Assembly (NCBI RefSeq): GCF_029024305.1
Contig: NZ_CP118974.1
Coordinates: 1 to 64,000 of the forward strand
Length of the DNA stretch: 64,000 nucleotides
Direction of reading: 5' to 3'
DNA from: Mammaliicoccus vitulinus
GTDB lineage: Bacteria; Bacillota; Bacilli; Staphylococcales; Staphylococcaceae
Shown: one piece after another, positions 12,556 through 23,759 of the stretch
How positions within the stretch are numbered: position 1 is the first letter of the stretch
How the letters are laid out: every line of letters begins with the position of its first letter
Notes under the pieces: generated by a model
Database searches by the model: none
The model's input: the letters and a program-made list of their open reading frames with translations, nothing else
What the model was told of the DNA's origin: nothing
Position numbers and translations under genes: made by a program

Positions 12556-12602
12556 AAAAAGAGCGCAAATTCTTAATTTTAAAGAATTTGCGCTTTTTTT
12601 TA
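12556..12602 (+). terminator. Terminator after gyrA
   Basis: GCGCAAATTCTT pairs with AAGAATTTGCGC in a 12-bp stem, followed by eight or more T residues. Confidence 0.92.
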
Positions 12603-12684
12603 TTTGATTTTTGAGTCTTCGTGCGATTTGCCTGTGAATTTATCAAGTCAGGCTCCATATGATAAATCGTAATAATTTAAAACA

Positions 12685-12731
12685 TAAAAATATCTCTTCA
12701 CTAGGCGATTACCTAATGAAGAGATATTTTA
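12685..12731 (-). terminator. Terminator after nnrD
   Basis: TATCTCTTCA (12691-12700) pairs with TGAAGAGATA (12717-12726). T-rich flanks lie on both sides, so it could act on either strand, but its position fits the end of nnrD on the minus strand. Confidence 0.75.
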
Positions 12732-13541
12732 TTATGATTCAAATGACTTCATTGCGTATGGAATTTCATCGATCAGTTTTGATGGTGGGACAATATACAT
12801 ATCTTTAGATAGCTTTTCACCGATATAACTGTGGATATAAGTTGCATTTATAACCGCTTCTTCTAAATCAAATTGTCCAACAAAACTTGTGATCATACCT
12901 GCTAACGTATCTCCCATTCCACCTGTAGCCATAGCGGGTGTACCGATTGATAATTTATATTCATGGTCTCTAAAGAATAATTCTGTACCATGTTTTTTTA
13001 ATACGACAGTCGCATTCAATGCTTTAACTGCCTCTTTATTTTTTTCATATGTTTGTTCTTCTATTGGGATATTGCTCAATCGTTCCCATTCTTTTTGATG
13101 AGGTGTAAAGATAATTTCACATTCTGGTAAAGTATGCTTTAATTTACTCAAAATTGTTATAGCATCTCCATCAATAATTAAAGTTTGGTGTGGCTGAATA
13201 TTTTGGAATAGAAACGTTAACGTATTATTCCCTTTAAAGTCTAAACCAAGTCCCGGCCCGATTAAAATACAATCCGATTGTTCGATTAATTTAGAGAGCT
13301 TTTTCAAATCTGTTATATCTGAAACCATTGCTTCAGGACAACGTGAATGTAATGCGGCGAAGTTTGATGAATGTGTGGAGACTGTTATAAGACCACTACC
13401 ACTAAATACACACGCCCTTGCAGCTAACATGATTGCGCCACCTAAATTAGCGTTACCACCGATTAATAATATTCTACCATAATCCCCTTTATGAGATTCT
13501 TGTTCCCTCTTTGGAATTGTGACAGATGAAATTGTCTTCAT
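12732..13541 (-). CDS. nnrD: ADP/ATP-dependent NAD(P)H-hydrate dehydratase
   Basis: This 269-residue ribokinase-like enzyme repairs damaged NAD(P)H hydrates. It shows GGNANLGGAIMLAARA near residue 28, IGPGLG, and the C-terminal signature GTPAMATGGMGDTLAGMI, where GMGDTL is the catalytic and phosphate-binding motif. AAGGTGGG lies ahead of the ATG (minus strand). It lies between gyrA and the hut genes as in staphylococci, and is divergent from hutP. Confidence 0.95.
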   Translation of the reverse strand: MKTISSVTIPKREQESHKGDYGRILLIGGNANLGGAIMLAARACVFSGSGLITVSTHSSNFAALHSRCPEAMVSDITDLKKLSKLIEQSDCILIGPGLGLDFKGNNTLTFLFQNIQPHQTLIIDGDAITILSKLKHTLPECEIIFTPHQKEWERLSNIPIEEQTYEKNKEAVKALNATVVLKKHGTELFFRDHEYKLSIGTPAMATGGMGDTLAGMITSFVGQFDLEEAVINATYIHSYIGEKLSKDMYIVPPSKLIDEIPYAMKSFES

Positions 13542-13687
13542 ATTAACCCACCTTCAAGTAATTGTACGATTCATTATGCCACTTAAAGATGAAATTGAAC
13601 AGTATATTTTTTAAAACATTACAAAGAAATTACTTTAACAAGGTAATATATTAATCAATCACTGAATTACGGATGTTCTAAAAAGTA

Positions 13688-13716
13688 TTGTCATAAATTT
13701 TATGAAAGCGTATACT
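13688..13716 (+). promoter_or_regulatory. Candidate hut promoter overlapped by a cre-like site
   Basis: TTGTCA (13688-13693), a 17-base spacer and TATACT (13711-13716) form a good sigma-A promoter. The 14-mer from 13703 to 13716 (TGAAAGCGTATACT) matches the CcpA cre consensus at 12 of 14 positions and covers the -10 element. Catabolite repression of histidine use is therefore expected. It is inferred from sequence only. Confidence 0.6.
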
Positions 13717-13763
13717 AAAAGTGAATATAGACATTAGTTATTAGACGAGATAGGAGCTTTCAC

Positions 13764-14201
13764 ATGACTGAACAAATATCGATTGGAAAGTACGCTACAT
13801 TATTAACCCTTACAGATGAGGATACTGCTAAAAAGTTAATGCCTCAATGTCGTGAAATGCAATTTTTAACAGGCAGAATTGGAACAATGTCATTGAATAA
13901 AATTATTGCATCGGTTGAAACGGCGGCTAGAAGAGAAGGTATTATTTCTGAAAGTCATTATAGAGAAACGCACGCATTATACCATGCCATATTAGAAGCG
14001 GTTAATGGTATTACGAGAGGCGAATTATCTATAGGTGAAATCATGCGAACAGTTGGCTTAAGATTTGCTATTGTACGAGGTTATCCATATAAAGACGTTG
14101 GAGAAGGTGAATGGATAGCAGTTAGTTTATACGGTACGATTGGCGCGCCTATCAAAGGTAAAGAACATGAAACAATTGGATTAGGTATAAATCATATATA
14201 A
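13764..14201 (+). CDS. hutP: Hut operon antiterminator HutP
   Basis: HutP is a histidine- and Mg-dependent RNA-binding protein that disrupts a terminator ahead of hutH. The 145-residue protein has the family length (Bacillus subtilis 148). It keeps the conserved C-terminal block TVGLRFAIVRG, EGEWIAVSLYGTIGAPIKG and HETIGLGINHI, and the segment HALYHAILEAVNGITRGE. It is the first gene of the hut operon and is followed by its own candidate RNA target. S. aureus has hutH at this locus without the linked hut operon. Confidence 0.95.
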   Translation: MTEQISIGKYATLLTLTDEDTAKKLMPQCREMQFLTGRIGTMSLNKIIASVETAARREGIISESHYRETHALYHAILEAVNGITRGELSIGEIMRTVGLRFAIVRGYPYKDVGEGEWIAVSLYGTIGAPIKGKEHETIGLGINHI

Positions 14202-14205
14202 GACA

Positions 14206-14272
14206 TAGAAACGCCTATTAGACATTAGATATGAGAAAGGTGCAACAAATGATGATTTGTTGTATTTTTTTG
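14206..14272 (+). promoter_or_regulatory. HutP-responsive antiterminator/terminator leader
   Basis: Between hutP and hutH the transcript contains NAG triplets with 4-base spacing: TAG (14219-14221), TAG (14226-14228) and GAG (14233-14235), plus another TAG at 14206. They are followed by the stem CAACAAAT (14243-14250)/ATTTGTTG (14255-14262) and a T-run. Spaced NAG triplets beside a terminator are the known HutP target in B. subtilis. That HutP acts here is inferred from this match. Confidence 0.75.
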
Positions 14273-14295
14273 TGTCCTGAAAAGGAGTGTTTTGA

Positions 14296-15780
14296 ATGGC
14301 TTTAGTATTAAATGGTAAAGATTTAACAATTCATGATATTAAAAAGTTTTTAAAAGAAAATGGACAAATCACAATATCAGAAGAAGCATTAGTTAATGTT
14401 AGAAAAAGTCGTGAAACAGTTGAGAGAATTATTAAAAATAAAGAAACTATTTATGGTATTACGACTGGTTTTGGATTGTTTAGTGATGTATTAATAGAAA
14501 AAGAAAAATATAACGATTTACAAGTGAATTTAATACGTTCACATTCGTGTGGTATTGGTAAACCATTTCCTAACGATGTGTCATTAGTCATGATGATTCT
14601 GAGACTAAATACGATGTTAAAGGGACATTCTGGTGTTACGGAATCACTAGTAGCATTACTTGTAGAATTTATTAATCGAAGAATTATACCTGTCATACCA
14701 GAGCAAGGGTCATTAGGCGCTTCTGGAGATTTAGCGCCATTATCTCATTTGGCATTAGCACTTATTGGTGAAGGAGATGTTCAATACGAAGGTGAAACAC
14801 GTAATGCAAAAGAAGTATTACATGAAGTCGGATTAGAACCTCATTCGTTACAAGCGAAAGAAGGATTAGCACTCATTAATGGAACACAAGCAATGACATC
14901 ACAAGGGGTAATTGCTTATATAGAAGCAGAAAATATTGCTTACCATTCTGAATGGATCGCTTCATTAACACATCAAGCGCTTAACGGTATAGTAGATGCT
15001 TATGATGAACATGTTCATATTGCAAGAAATTTTAAGGAACAAGTTGAAGTCGCAGAAAGAATGAGAAATTGGTTGGAAGGATCTCAATTAACAACGCGTC
15101 AAGGAGAAGTGCGCGTGCAAGATGCTTATACATTGAGGTGTATTCCACAAATTCATGGCGCAAGCTTCCAAGTACTGAATTATGTAAAAGAAAAATTAGA
15201 ATTAGAAATGAATGCAGCTAATGACAATCCTCTAATTTTTGATAAAGGTGACGAAACACTTGTGATTTCAGGTGGCAATTTTCACGGACAACCGATTGCA
15301 TTTGCAGTTGATTTCTTGAAGATCGGTGTAGCAGAATTAGCCAATGTTTCAGAGAGAAGACTTGAGAGATTAGTTAACCCACAGTTGAATGGAGGTCTAC
15401 CAGCTTTTCTAAGTCCTGAACCTGGTTTACAAAGTGGTGCGATGATTATGCAATATGCAGCCGCTTCATTAGTCTCAGAAAATAAAACGTTAGCTCACCC
15501 AGCAAGCGTAGATTCAATTCCTTCATCAGCAAACCAAGAAGATCATGTATCGATGGGCACAATTGGGGCGAGACATGCGTATCAAATCATTCAAAATGTA
15601 AGAAGAGTCATTTCTATTGAGTGCATCATTGCATTGCAAGCTGTAGAAATTAAAGGGGTAGAGAAATTATCGCCTAAGACTAAAGCGAAATATGAAGAAT
15701 TAAGAGCAATAGTGCCATCAATCACACAAGATAGAGTATTTCATCATGATATAGAAAAAGTTTATGAGTATTTAAGATAA
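14296..15780 (+). CDS. hutH: Histidine ammonia-lyase
   Basis: HutH converts L-histidine to urocanate and ammonia, the first step of histidine degradation. The 494-residue protein has the active-site tripeptide Ala142-Ser143-Gly144 in [11 protein letters not shown], which cyclises to the MIO cofactor. It also has the NDNPL and GNFHG motifs of the aromatic ammonia-lyase family. AAAAGGAG precedes the ATG. It is second in the hut operon, after the HutP leader. Confidence 0.98.
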   Translation: MALVLNGKDLTIHDIKKFLKENGQITISEEALVNVRKSRETVERIIKNKETIYGITTGFGLFSDVLIEKEKYNDLQVNLIRSHSCGIGKPFPNDVSLVMMILRLNTMLKGHSGVTESLVALLVEFINRRIIPVIPEQGSLGASGDLAPLSHLALALIGEGDVQYEGETRNAKEVLHEVGLEPHSLQAKEGLALINGTQAMTSQGVIAYIEAENIAYHSEWIASLTHQALNGIVDAYDEHVHIARNFKEQVEVAERMRNWLEGSQLTTRQGEVRVQDAYTLRCIPQIHGASFQVLNYVKEKLELEMNAANDNPLIFDKGDETLVISGGNFHGQPIAFAVDFLKIGVAELANVSERRLERLVNPQLNGGLPAFLSPEPGLQSGAMIMQYAAASLVSENKTLAHPASVDSIPSSANQEDHVSMGTIGARHAYQIIQNVRRVISIECIIALQAVEIKGVEKLSPKTKAKYEELRAIVPSITQDRVFHHDIEKVYEYLR

Positions 15781-15807
15781 TTAAAGACCAAACATAGGGG
15801 TGATGTG

Positions 15808-17118
15808 ATGCATAATCAGCAATTAGATAATACCGGTAAAAAGATGTGGAGATTTTATGTGTTTAGTTTATTAGGAATTGCATTATTCTTTGTGCCAATG
15901 CAAATCGGTGAAAATAGTACGATTTTAGTTGATCACATTCATTTAGCTATACGTGCTTTATTCGGTCACTTTATGGCTTATTACGCACTTATTATTATAT
16001 TAATAGGCGCAATCTTACCGCTTGTACGGATGGACTTTAAGAAATCTATCACCGACTTTATATTGGTATTGTTTAAAGTGATGGGTGCTGTAATTGGTTG
16101 TATGTATGTTTTTAAAGTAGGACCTCAATTACTTTTTAACCCTGACTATGGGCCATTTCTATTCGATAAATTAATGTTACCACTCAGTGTTCTCATACCA
16201 GTTGGTGCCATTGCTTTATCATTCTTAGTAGGTTATGGACTTTTAGAATTTATCGGGGTGCTCATGCAACCTGTTATGAGGCCTGTATTTAAGACGCCAG
16301 GTAAGTCTGCCGTAGATGCAGTTGCTTCATTTGTAGGAAGTTACTCTTTAGGATTGCTTATTACAAACAGAGTTTATAAAGATGGTATGTACAACAAGAA
16401 AGAAGCGGTTATTATCGCAACTGGATTTTCAACTGTATCAGCAACATTCATGGTTATTGTAGCAGGTACTTTAGATTTAATGGATATGTGGAACTTGTTC
16501 TTTTGGAGTACGTTAGTTATTACATTTATCGTAACCGCAATTTCTGCACATTTACCACCTATTTCAGGTGAATCAGAAGCTTATTATCATAACCAAGAAG
16601 GTCAGAAAGAAATGAAGGTTCAAGGTAATTATCTTAAAGCAGCATATAGAGAAGCAAAGCGCCAATCACATCAATCTTTAACATTATTTAAAAACATTAT
16701 GACAAATTTAAAAGATGGAATAGAGATGACGATGGCAATATTACCTTCAATTTTATCGATAGGATTTTTAGGATTATTATTAGCTAATTTTACGCCTATT
16801 ATCGATTGGTTGAGCTATATATTCTATCCATTCATTTATCTGTTTCCTATCGATGATAAACCGTTGTTAGCAAAAGCTTCCACAATATCAATCATCGAAA
16901 TGTTCTTACCATCACTTCTAGTTGTTAAGGCATCGATTGAAGTGAAGTTTGTTACAGCAATTACAAGTATCTCAGCAATTATATTCTTCTCTGCTTTGGT
17001 ACCTTGTATTTTGGCAACAGAAATTAAAATTCCGATATGGAAATTGGTTTTAATATGGTTTATTCGTGTCGCACTTACTTTATTAATCGCGATACCGTTC
17101 AGTTTATTAATTTTTTAG
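15808..17118 (+). CDS. YjiH-family membrane transporter (nucleoside-recognition/GATE domain)
   Basis: This 436-residue integral membrane protein has about ten hydrophobic segments and resembles YjiH proteins with a GATE domain, including PFMLP-type loops and the MFLPSLLV segment. Position between hutH and hutU suggests it takes up histidine or urocanate, replacing HutM of Bacillus. That role is inferred from context. The ATG at 15808 is preferred over a GTG three bases upstream, with AGGGGTGA ahead. Confidence 0.8.
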   Translation: MHNQQLDNTGKKMWRFYVFSLLGIALFFVPMQIGENSTILVDHIHLAIRALFGHFMAYYALIIILIGAILPLVRMDFKKSITDFILVLFKVMGAVIGCMYVFKVGPQLLFNPDYGPFLFDKLMLPLSVLIPVGAIALSFLVGYGLLEFIGVLMQPVMRPVFKTPGKSAVDAVASFVGSYSLGLLITNRVYKDGMYNKKEAVIIATGFSTVSATFMVIVAGTLDLMDMWNLFFWSTLVITFIVTAISAHLPPISGESEAYYHNQEGQKEMKVQGNYLKAAYREAKRQSHQSLTLFKNIMTNLKDGIEMTMAILPSILSIGFLGLLLANFTPIIDWLSYIFYPFIYLFPIDDKPLLAKASTISIIEMFLPSLLVVKASIEVKFVTAITSISAIIFFSALVPCILATEIKIPIWKLVLIWFIRVALTLLIAIPFSLLIF

Positions 17119-17135
17119 AAAAGGGGAAATGACAT

Positions 17136-18803
17136 ATGTCTAGAGAAATTAAAGCTAAAAAAGGTTTAGAAATTGAATGTAAAGGTTGGGAACAAGAGGC
17201 TGTACTAAGAATGTTATACAACAATCTTGATCCTGAAGTGGCAGAGCATCCTGATAAATTAGTGGTATACGGCGGTATTGGTAAAGCTGCTCGTAACTGG
17301 GAAAGCTTTGATGCGATTGTTGAAACGTTAAGAAGATTGGAAAGCGATGAAACGATGCTCGTACAATCTGGTAAGCCAGTAGCTGTATTCAAAACACATG
17401 AAGAAGCACCTAGAGTATTACTATCAAACTCTGTTCTCGTGCCTAAATGGGCAAATTGGGAACATTTCCATGAATTAGATAAGAAAGGTCTTATGATGTA
17501 TGGCCAAATGACTGCAGGTAGCTGGATTTATATCGGTTCACAAGGTATCGTTCAAGGTACATATGAAACTTTTGCTGAACTGGCAAATCAACATTTTGAT
17601 GGATCTTTAAAAGGTACAATCACATTAACGGCTGGATTAGGTGGCATGGGTGGTGCTCAACCGTTAGCAGTTACGATGAATGACGGTGTCGTCATCGGTG
17701 TAGATGTGGATCCTTCACGAATTGAAAAGAGAATTGAAACAAAATATTGTGATATTATGACTGATTCATTAGACGAAGCTTTAGAAAAGGCAGAAGAAGC
17801 TAAAAAAGCCGGTAAACCACTCGCAATCGGTTTAGTAGGTAATGCAGCTGAAGTCCATCATGAAATTCTGAACAGAGGATTTAAAATTGATATCATAACG
17901 GACCAAACTTCAGCGCATGATCCGTTAAATGGATATGTTCCAGAAGGCTATTCGTTAGAAGAAGCGGACAAATTACGAGAAAGTGATCCTAAAAAATATG
18001 TTAAATTATCTTCAGCGTCTATGAAAAAACATGTAGAAGCGATGTTATTATTCCAAGAAAAAGGCGCAGTAGCTTTCGACTATGGAAATAATATTCGACA
18101 AGTAGCATTTGACGAAGGTTTAGAAAAAGCCTTTAATTTTCCTGGTTTTGTACCTGCTTATATTCGTCCATTATTCTGTGAAGGTAAAGGACCATTTAGA
18201 TTTGCAGCATTAAGTGGAGATCCTAAAGATATTGAAAGAGCAGATCAACTCATGAGAGAATTATTCCCAGAAGATGAGAAGCTCATGCGTTGGTTAGATA
18301 TGGCTACTGAAAAAATCGCATTTCAAGGATTACCTTCTAGAATTGCATGGTTAGGATATGGAGAACGTGCAAAAATGGGATTAGCATTAAACGAACTTGT
18401 GAGAAACGGTGAAATCACAGCACCAATCGTTATCGGTCGTGACCACTTAGATTCTGGTTCTGTAGCATCTCCAAATAGAGAAACAGAATCAATGAAAGAC
18501 GGTTCAGATGCTGTCGGCGACTGGGCAATATTAAATGCGCTTGTTAACACTGCTGCAGGTGGTTCATGGATTTCAGTTCACCATGGTGGTGGCGTTGGTA
18601 TGGGCTACTCTTTACATGCTGGTATGGTAGTTGTAGCAGATGGTAGTGAACGCGCTGATAGACGACTTGGAAGAGTACTCACAACAGATCCTGGCATGGG
18701 TGTTGCGAGACATGCAGATGCGGGTTACAACATTGCAATCGATACTGCGAAAGAAAAAAATGTAGATATTCCAATGTTAAAGGAGAAAGATAACAATGAA
18801 TAA
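17136..18803 (+). CDS. hutU: Urocanate hydratase
   Basis: HutU adds water to urocanate to give imidazolonepropionate using tightly bound NAD+. The 555-residue protein has the family length, with the NAD-binding [16 protein letters not shown] near residue 170, and [19 protein letters not shown] containing the active-site cysteine. [11 protein letters not shown] lies near the C-terminus. AAAAGGGGAAATG precedes the start. Its end overlaps hutI by 8 bases. Confidence 0.98.
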   Translation: MSREIKAKKGLEIECKGWEQEAVLRMLYNNLDPEVAEHPDKLVVYGGIGKAARNWESFDAIVETLRRLESDETMLVQSGKPVAVFKTHEEAPRVLLSNSVLVPKWANWEHFHELDKKGLMMYGQMTAGSWIYIGSQGIVQGTYETFAELANQHFDGSLKGTITLTAGLGGMGGAQPLAVTMNDGVVIGVDVDPSRIEKRIETKYCDIMTDSLDEALEKAEEAKKAGKPLAIGLVGNAAEVHHEILNRGFKIDIITDQTSAHDPLNGYVPEGYSLEEADKLRESDPKKYVKLSSASMKKHVEAMLLFQEKGAVAFDYGNNIRQVAFDEGLEKAFNFPGFVPAYIRPLFCEGKGPFRFAALSGDPKDIERADQLMRELFPEDEKLMRWLDMATEKIAFQGLPSRIAWLGYGERAKMGLALNELVRNGEITAPIVIGRDHLDSGSVASPNRETESMKDGSDAVGDWAILNALVNTAAGGSWISVHHGGGVGMGYSLHAGMVVVADGSERADRRLGRVLTTDPGMGVARHADAGYNIAIDTAKEKNVDIPMLKEKDNNE

Positions 18804-20037
18804 TATCATCATACAAAATATAGGCGAATTAATTTTACCGAAAAAGACTGCTAGACCTCTTAAAGGTAAAGAATTAAACGAATTAAATATTATTAAAAAT
18901 GGTACGGTTGTTATTAATGATGGCAAAGTGGTTTATGCAGGTGAACATACTGATGAATATGAAGCGGACGAAGTGATAGATGGCTCAAATAAAGTTGTCT
19001 CTCCAGGTTTAATAGATGCACATACACATTTAGTATTCGGTGGGTCTAGAGAACATGAAATGGCACTTAAACAACAAGGCGTAAGCTACTTAGACATCTT
19101 GAAACAAGGTGGCGGTATTTTAAGTACGGTTGAATCGACACGTCAATCTACTGAGGATGAGCTTTATCAAAAGTCTAAAAAAGAGATTGTTAGAATGATT
19201 CAATTTGGCACGACGACTGTTGAAGCTAAAAGCGGTTATGGGCTAGATAAAGAAACAGAATTAAAACAATTAAATGTGGCACATCAGTTAGATCAAGACA
19301 CACCAATCAGAATGAAACATACTTTCCTTGGACCACACGCGGTACCTAAAGATGCTAAAGATAATGCAACATTTTTACAAGAAATGATAGATTTATTAGA
19401 TGATGTGAAAGATAAAGCTGATTTTGCAGACATTTTCTGTGAAACAGGTGTATTCACAATTGAAGAATCAAGACGTTATATGAAAGCAGCAAAAGATAAA
19501 GGATTAAAAGTTAAAATCCATGCTGATGAAATTGATCCTCTCGGTGGATTAGGTTTAGCGATTGAAGAAGGTGCAATTTCAGCAGATCATTTAGTCGCTT
19601 CCAGTGAAGAAGATAAAGCAGCTTTAACAGATAGTGATACTGTAGCGGTCTTATTACCAGGTACAACATTCTATTTAGGTAAAGATCAATACGCGGATGC
19701 TAGAGGTATGCTTAATCATAACGGTGCGATTGCGATTGCGACGGACTTTAATCCAGGTAGCTGTGTAACGGATAACCTTCAACTTGTGATGAGTATAGCA
19801 GCATTAAAATTAAAGCTTACACCTAATGAAATCTGGAATGCTGTTACAGTGAATGCCGCTAAAGCAATTGATGTAGATGCAGGTACACTTGAAAAAGGCG
19901 ATCAAGCAGATGTGGTCGTTTGGGACATTCCAAACCATGAATATTTACCTTATCATTATGGCGTCAATCATGCTCATACAGTTATTATCAATGGTAAAAA
20001 AGTTTATGAAAATCCAGGCTTATTGTCTGAATCATAA
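18796..20037 (+). CDS. hutI: Imidazolonepropionase
   Basis: HutI opens the ring of imidazolonepropionate to N-formimino-L-glutamate. The 413-residue amidohydrolase has the metal-binding [10 protein letters not shown] (about 73-82), the HADEID segment near 246, and the aspartate in ATDFNPGSC near 318. It is coupled to hutU by overlap. No formiminoglutamase gene (hutG) follows, so the final step must be encoded elsewhere. Confidence 0.97.
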   Translation: MNNIIIQNIGELILPKKTARPLKGKELNELNIIKNGTVVINDGKVVYAGEHTDEYEADEVIDGSNKVVSPGLIDAHTHLVFGGSREHEMALKQQGVSYLDILKQGGGILSTVESTRQSTEDELYQKSKKEIVRMIQFGTTTVEAKSGYGLDKETELKQLNVAHQLDQDTPIRMKHTFLGPHAVPKDAKDNATFLQEMIDLLDDVKDKADFADIFCETGVFTIEESRRYMKAAKDKGLKVKIHADEIDPLGGLGLAIEEGAISADHLVASSEEDKAALTDSDTVAVLLPGTTFYLGKDQYADARGMLNHNGAIAIATDFNPGSCVTDNLQLVMSIAALKLKLTPNEIWNAVTVNAAKAIDVDAGTLEKGDQADVVVWDIPNHEYLPYHYGVNHAHTVIINGKKVYENPGLLSES

Positions 20038-20104
20038 TATAGCTTGAAAATATGATGTCAATTTGATATATTTAGGTTAAATTAATATCCATATTGTTTA
20101 GGAA

Positions 20105-20312
20105 TAAGTAATTTAAGACGGTCATGTAAAGAGAGCTTGTGGTTGGTGCAAACAAGACATGAAACTTAAATGAATCTATCCTATTAAGCAGAACAATCGG
20201 TTTAAACCGTTATATGACTTAGAGTGCAGTCTATACGACTGTTAAATAGGGTGGCAACGCGTAAGCACCACGTCCCTTGTGTAACAACAAGGAACGTGGT
20301 GCTTTTTTTCTT
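20105..20312 (+). promoter_or_regulatory. T-box riboswitch of serS
   Basis: The 300-base gap before serS holds a T-box leader. The T-box sequence AGGGTGGCAACGCG lies at 20248-20261. It is followed by a large terminator stem GCACCACG (about 20265-20272)/CGTGGTGC (20295-20302) and a T-run. A plausible serine specifier triplet TCT lies near 20174 in the GAATCTATCC segment. Uncharged tRNA(Ser) would favour the antiterminator and serS expression. Confidence 0.9.
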
Positions 20313-20329
20313 AAACAATTATGGAATAA

Positions 20330-21622
<1,293 letters not shown>

Positions 21623-21639
21623 GTGAGTTAAATCTTACA

Positions 21640-21676
21640 AAAAGGGTAATCATATATTGGTTGCTCTTTTTTTAGA
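21640..21676 (+). terminator. Terminator after serS
   Basis: A stem of GGGTAATC and GGTTGCTC (Watson-Crick plus G-U pairs) is followed by seven T residues. Confidence 0.65.
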
Positions 21677-21747
21677 CTTAAATCTTGAATATACTTTTTA
21701 TATCTGATATAATAAGTATATAAAATAAATAAAGGGAGTTTTGACAC

Positions 21748-22263
21748 ATGACTAATTTCAATTTTGACAAAACACACAGTAGTTTAGAATTTACAGTAAA
21801 ACATTTAATGGTATCTCGCGTTAAAGGAACTTTTGAAGACTATGATGTAGAAGTTTCAGGAGACATTAATGATTTATCATCATTAAAAGCAAAAGTAACA
21901 ATTAAAGCAGATTCAATTAATACTAAAAATGCAGACCGTGATGGACACTTAAAATCAGCAGATTTCTTTAGTGCAGATGAAAATCCAAACATTACGTTTG
22001 AAACAAAATCAATCAGTGAAGATTCAATTACTGGAGATTTAACAATGGCTGGTACAACACACAAAGAAACTTTCGACGTTGATTTCAACGGCGTAAGTAA
22101 AAATCCATTAAACGGTGAAACAGTTACAGGTTTCGTAGTAAATGGTAAAATTGATCGTGAAAAATACGGCGTATCATTTAACCAAGCATTAGAAACAGGT
22201 GGCGTAATGATCGGTAGAGATGTTAAATTCGAAGCAAGTGCTGAATTCAGTTTAGGCGAATAA
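21748..22263 (+). CDS. YceI-family lipocalin-like protein
   Basis: This 171-residue protein begins with FNFDKTHSSLEFTVKHLMVSRVKGTF, the YceI signature. It also shows the SADFFSADENPNITF and VVNGKIDREKYGV blocks. The fold binds isoprenoid chains such as polyprenols. No signal peptide is present, so it is likely cytoplasmic, as in staphylococcal homologues. AAAGGGAG precedes the ATG. It has its own terminator on the 3' side and no clear functional partner nearby. Confidence 0.92.
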   Translation: MTNFNFDKTHSSLEFTVKHLMVSRVKGTFEDYDVEVSGDINDLSSLKAKVTIKADSINTKNADRDGHLKSADFFSADENPNITFETKSISEDSITGDLTMAGTTHKETFDVDFNGVSKNPLNGETVTGFVVNGKIDREKYGVSFNQALETGGVMIGRDVKFEASAEFSLGE

Positions 22264-22282
22264 TTTATAATAGATTATATAA

Positions 22283-22327
22283 GAACTACGTACAAAGTTA
22301 AAAAAGCTTTGTACGTAGTTTTTTTGT
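22283..22327 (+). terminator. Terminator after the yceI-like gene
   Basis: AACTACGTACAAAG (22284-22297) pairs perfectly with CTTTGTACGTAGTT (22307-22320) and is followed by a T-run. Confidence 0.93.
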
Positions 22328-22416
22328 TTTGTTTATTATTTTCCGAATATTTAATCAAGCATTATTGCTAATGTACTTTAGGTATGATAAAACTAAGACA
22401 TATTAAAATTATTAAA

Positions 22417-22462
22417 GAGGTAAGTCAGACTGAGGTTAGACAAACGTTAGACTTCCTCTTGT
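22417..22462 (+). promoter_or_regulatory. Leader hairpin ahead of azlC
   Basis: AAGAGGTAAGTC pairs with GACTTCCTCTT, leaving one bulged base, about 25 bases before the azlC ribosome binding site. No T-run follows, so it is not a classic terminator. It may be a regulatory or stabilising leader. Nothing else is recognised in this gap. Confidence 0.4.
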
Positions 22463-22489
22463 AGTGATATTTTGTTTGGAGGTAGGGCG

Positions 22490-23200
22490 TTGAACAGTTA
22501 TAGCGTGACTCATAAAGATTCGTTTCTTCAAGGCGTTAAAGATTGTATACCTACTATGCTTGGTTATTTTAGTGTCGCATTAGCATTTGGTATTGTTGGT
22601 GTTTCATCAGGTTTATCTATTTTAGAAATCACATTATTATCTATCTTTGTATATGCGGGTGCTGCTCAATTTATTATTTGTGCTTTAGTTGCCATTCAAT
22701 CTCCTATATCAGCGATTTTTTTAACCGTATTCTTTGTTAATTCTAGAATGTTTCTACAAAGTTTAGCGCTCGTTCCAGCATTTAAAAGCAATTCATTTTG
22801 GTCTAACATCGGTATCGGAACACTCGTTACAGATGAATCATTTGGTGTTGCAATTACGAAATATGCGAAAGAAAAATCATTAAATTCAACTTGGATGCAC
22901 GGTTTAAATATTTCGGCTTATTTATTATGGATTTTGACATCTATATTAGGCGGTTTAGTAGGGAATTTAATTCCTAAGCCAGAAACATTTGGGCTGGATT
23001 ATGCACTAACAGCGATGTTCATATTTTTACTTGTGGCCCAATTTGAAACGATACATAAAAGTAAAATCACCGTATATATATATTTAATTGTACTAACGAT
23101 TGTAAGCATGATGCTCCTTACATTATTTATGCCGACTTACTTATCTATTATTATAGCGACCATCATTGCTTCAGTAGTAGGGGTGGTGTTCGATAAATGA
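22490..23200 (+). CDS. azlC: AzlC-family branched-chain amino acid exporter, large subunit
   Basis: This 236-residue membrane protein has about five hydrophobic segments. It shows the AzlC hallmarks YFSVALAFGIVGVSSG and YAGAAQFIICALV in its N-terminal half. With AzlD it exports branched-chain amino acids or analogues. The TTG at 22490 is preferred because GGAGG lies 6-10 bases ahead. An upstream in-frame TTG at 22472 overlaps that site. Its stop overlaps azlD. Confidence 0.92.
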   Translation: MNSYSVTHKDSFLQGVKDCIPTMLGYFSVALAFGIVGVSSGLSILEITLLSIFVYAGAAQFIICALVAIQSPISAIFLTVFFVNSRMFLQSLALVPAFKSNSFWSNIGIGTLVTDESFGVAITKYAKEKSLNSTWMHGLNISAYLLWILTSILGGLVGNLIPKPETFGLDYALTAMFIFLLVAQFETIHKSKITVYIYLIVLTIVSMMLLTLFMPTYLSIIIATIIASVVGVVFDK

Positions 23201-23523
23201 GTATTTCGACTTATTTGTTGTTGATTACGGCAGGTTGTTTTGTTTTAACGTGGATGATTAGAGTATCGCCTTTTGTACTTTTAGCGAAGGTTGAATTACC
23301 GAAAAATGTGATTAAGTGGTTACAGTATGTACCTGTTTGTCTGTTTACTGCATTAATCGTCGAAGGCATGTTAAACCAAGAAGGTACGTCTGGATTTACA
23401 TTGAATTATGAAAGTATGATTGTTGCCGTTCCAACCATCATGATCGCTTTAATATCTAGAAGTTTAACAATCACAGTTATAGCAGGGATGTTTATCATGG
23501 CGATGGTCCGATTCGTCTTTTAA
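23197..23523 (+). CDS. azlD: AzlD-family branched-chain amino acid exporter, small subunit
   Basis: This 108-residue protein has four hydrophobic segments, and its ATG overlaps the azlC stop (ATGA), showing translational coupling. The AzlD family pattern is visible as TWMIRVSPFVLL near the N-terminus and the PTIMIALISRSLTITVIAGM segment. It forms the small partner of AzlC. Confidence 0.92.
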   Translation: MSISTYLLLITAGCFVLTWMIRVSPFVLLAKVELPKNVIKWLQYVPVCLFTALIVEGMLNQEGTSGFTLNYESMIVAVPTIMIALISRSLTITVIAGMFIMAMVRFVF

Positions 23524-23588
23524 TTTCATTCGTTACCTTATTGAAAGAAATGCTCTTTTCTAGTATTCTTAATATAAATTATATAGCA

Positions 23589-23735
23589 AAGCTTATTCAG
23601 AGAAGTTAAGGGATTTGGCCCGATGACACTTCAGCAACCGGTCATATTGGATACGGTGCTACTACCAACGAGTTTACTCGCATAATAAGGATGATGAGGA
23701 CTTCTTACTTCTTTAACGAGTAAGAAGTTTTTCTA
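23589..23735 (+). promoter_or_regulatory. S-box (SAM-I) riboswitch ahead of metX
   Basis: The 236-base gap before metX contains the S-box core: CTTATTCAGAGAAG, then GGCCCGATGACACTTCAGCAACC, then GGTGCTACTACC and the closing ATAAGGATGATGAGG. The expression platform is the terminator ACTTCTTACT/AGTAAGAAGT with a T-run at about 23700-23733. Binding of S-adenosylmethionine would stop transcription into metX, tying it to methionine supply. Confidence 0.92.
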
Positions 23736-23759
23736 TTTAATAACAGAGGGGGTTCTAAT

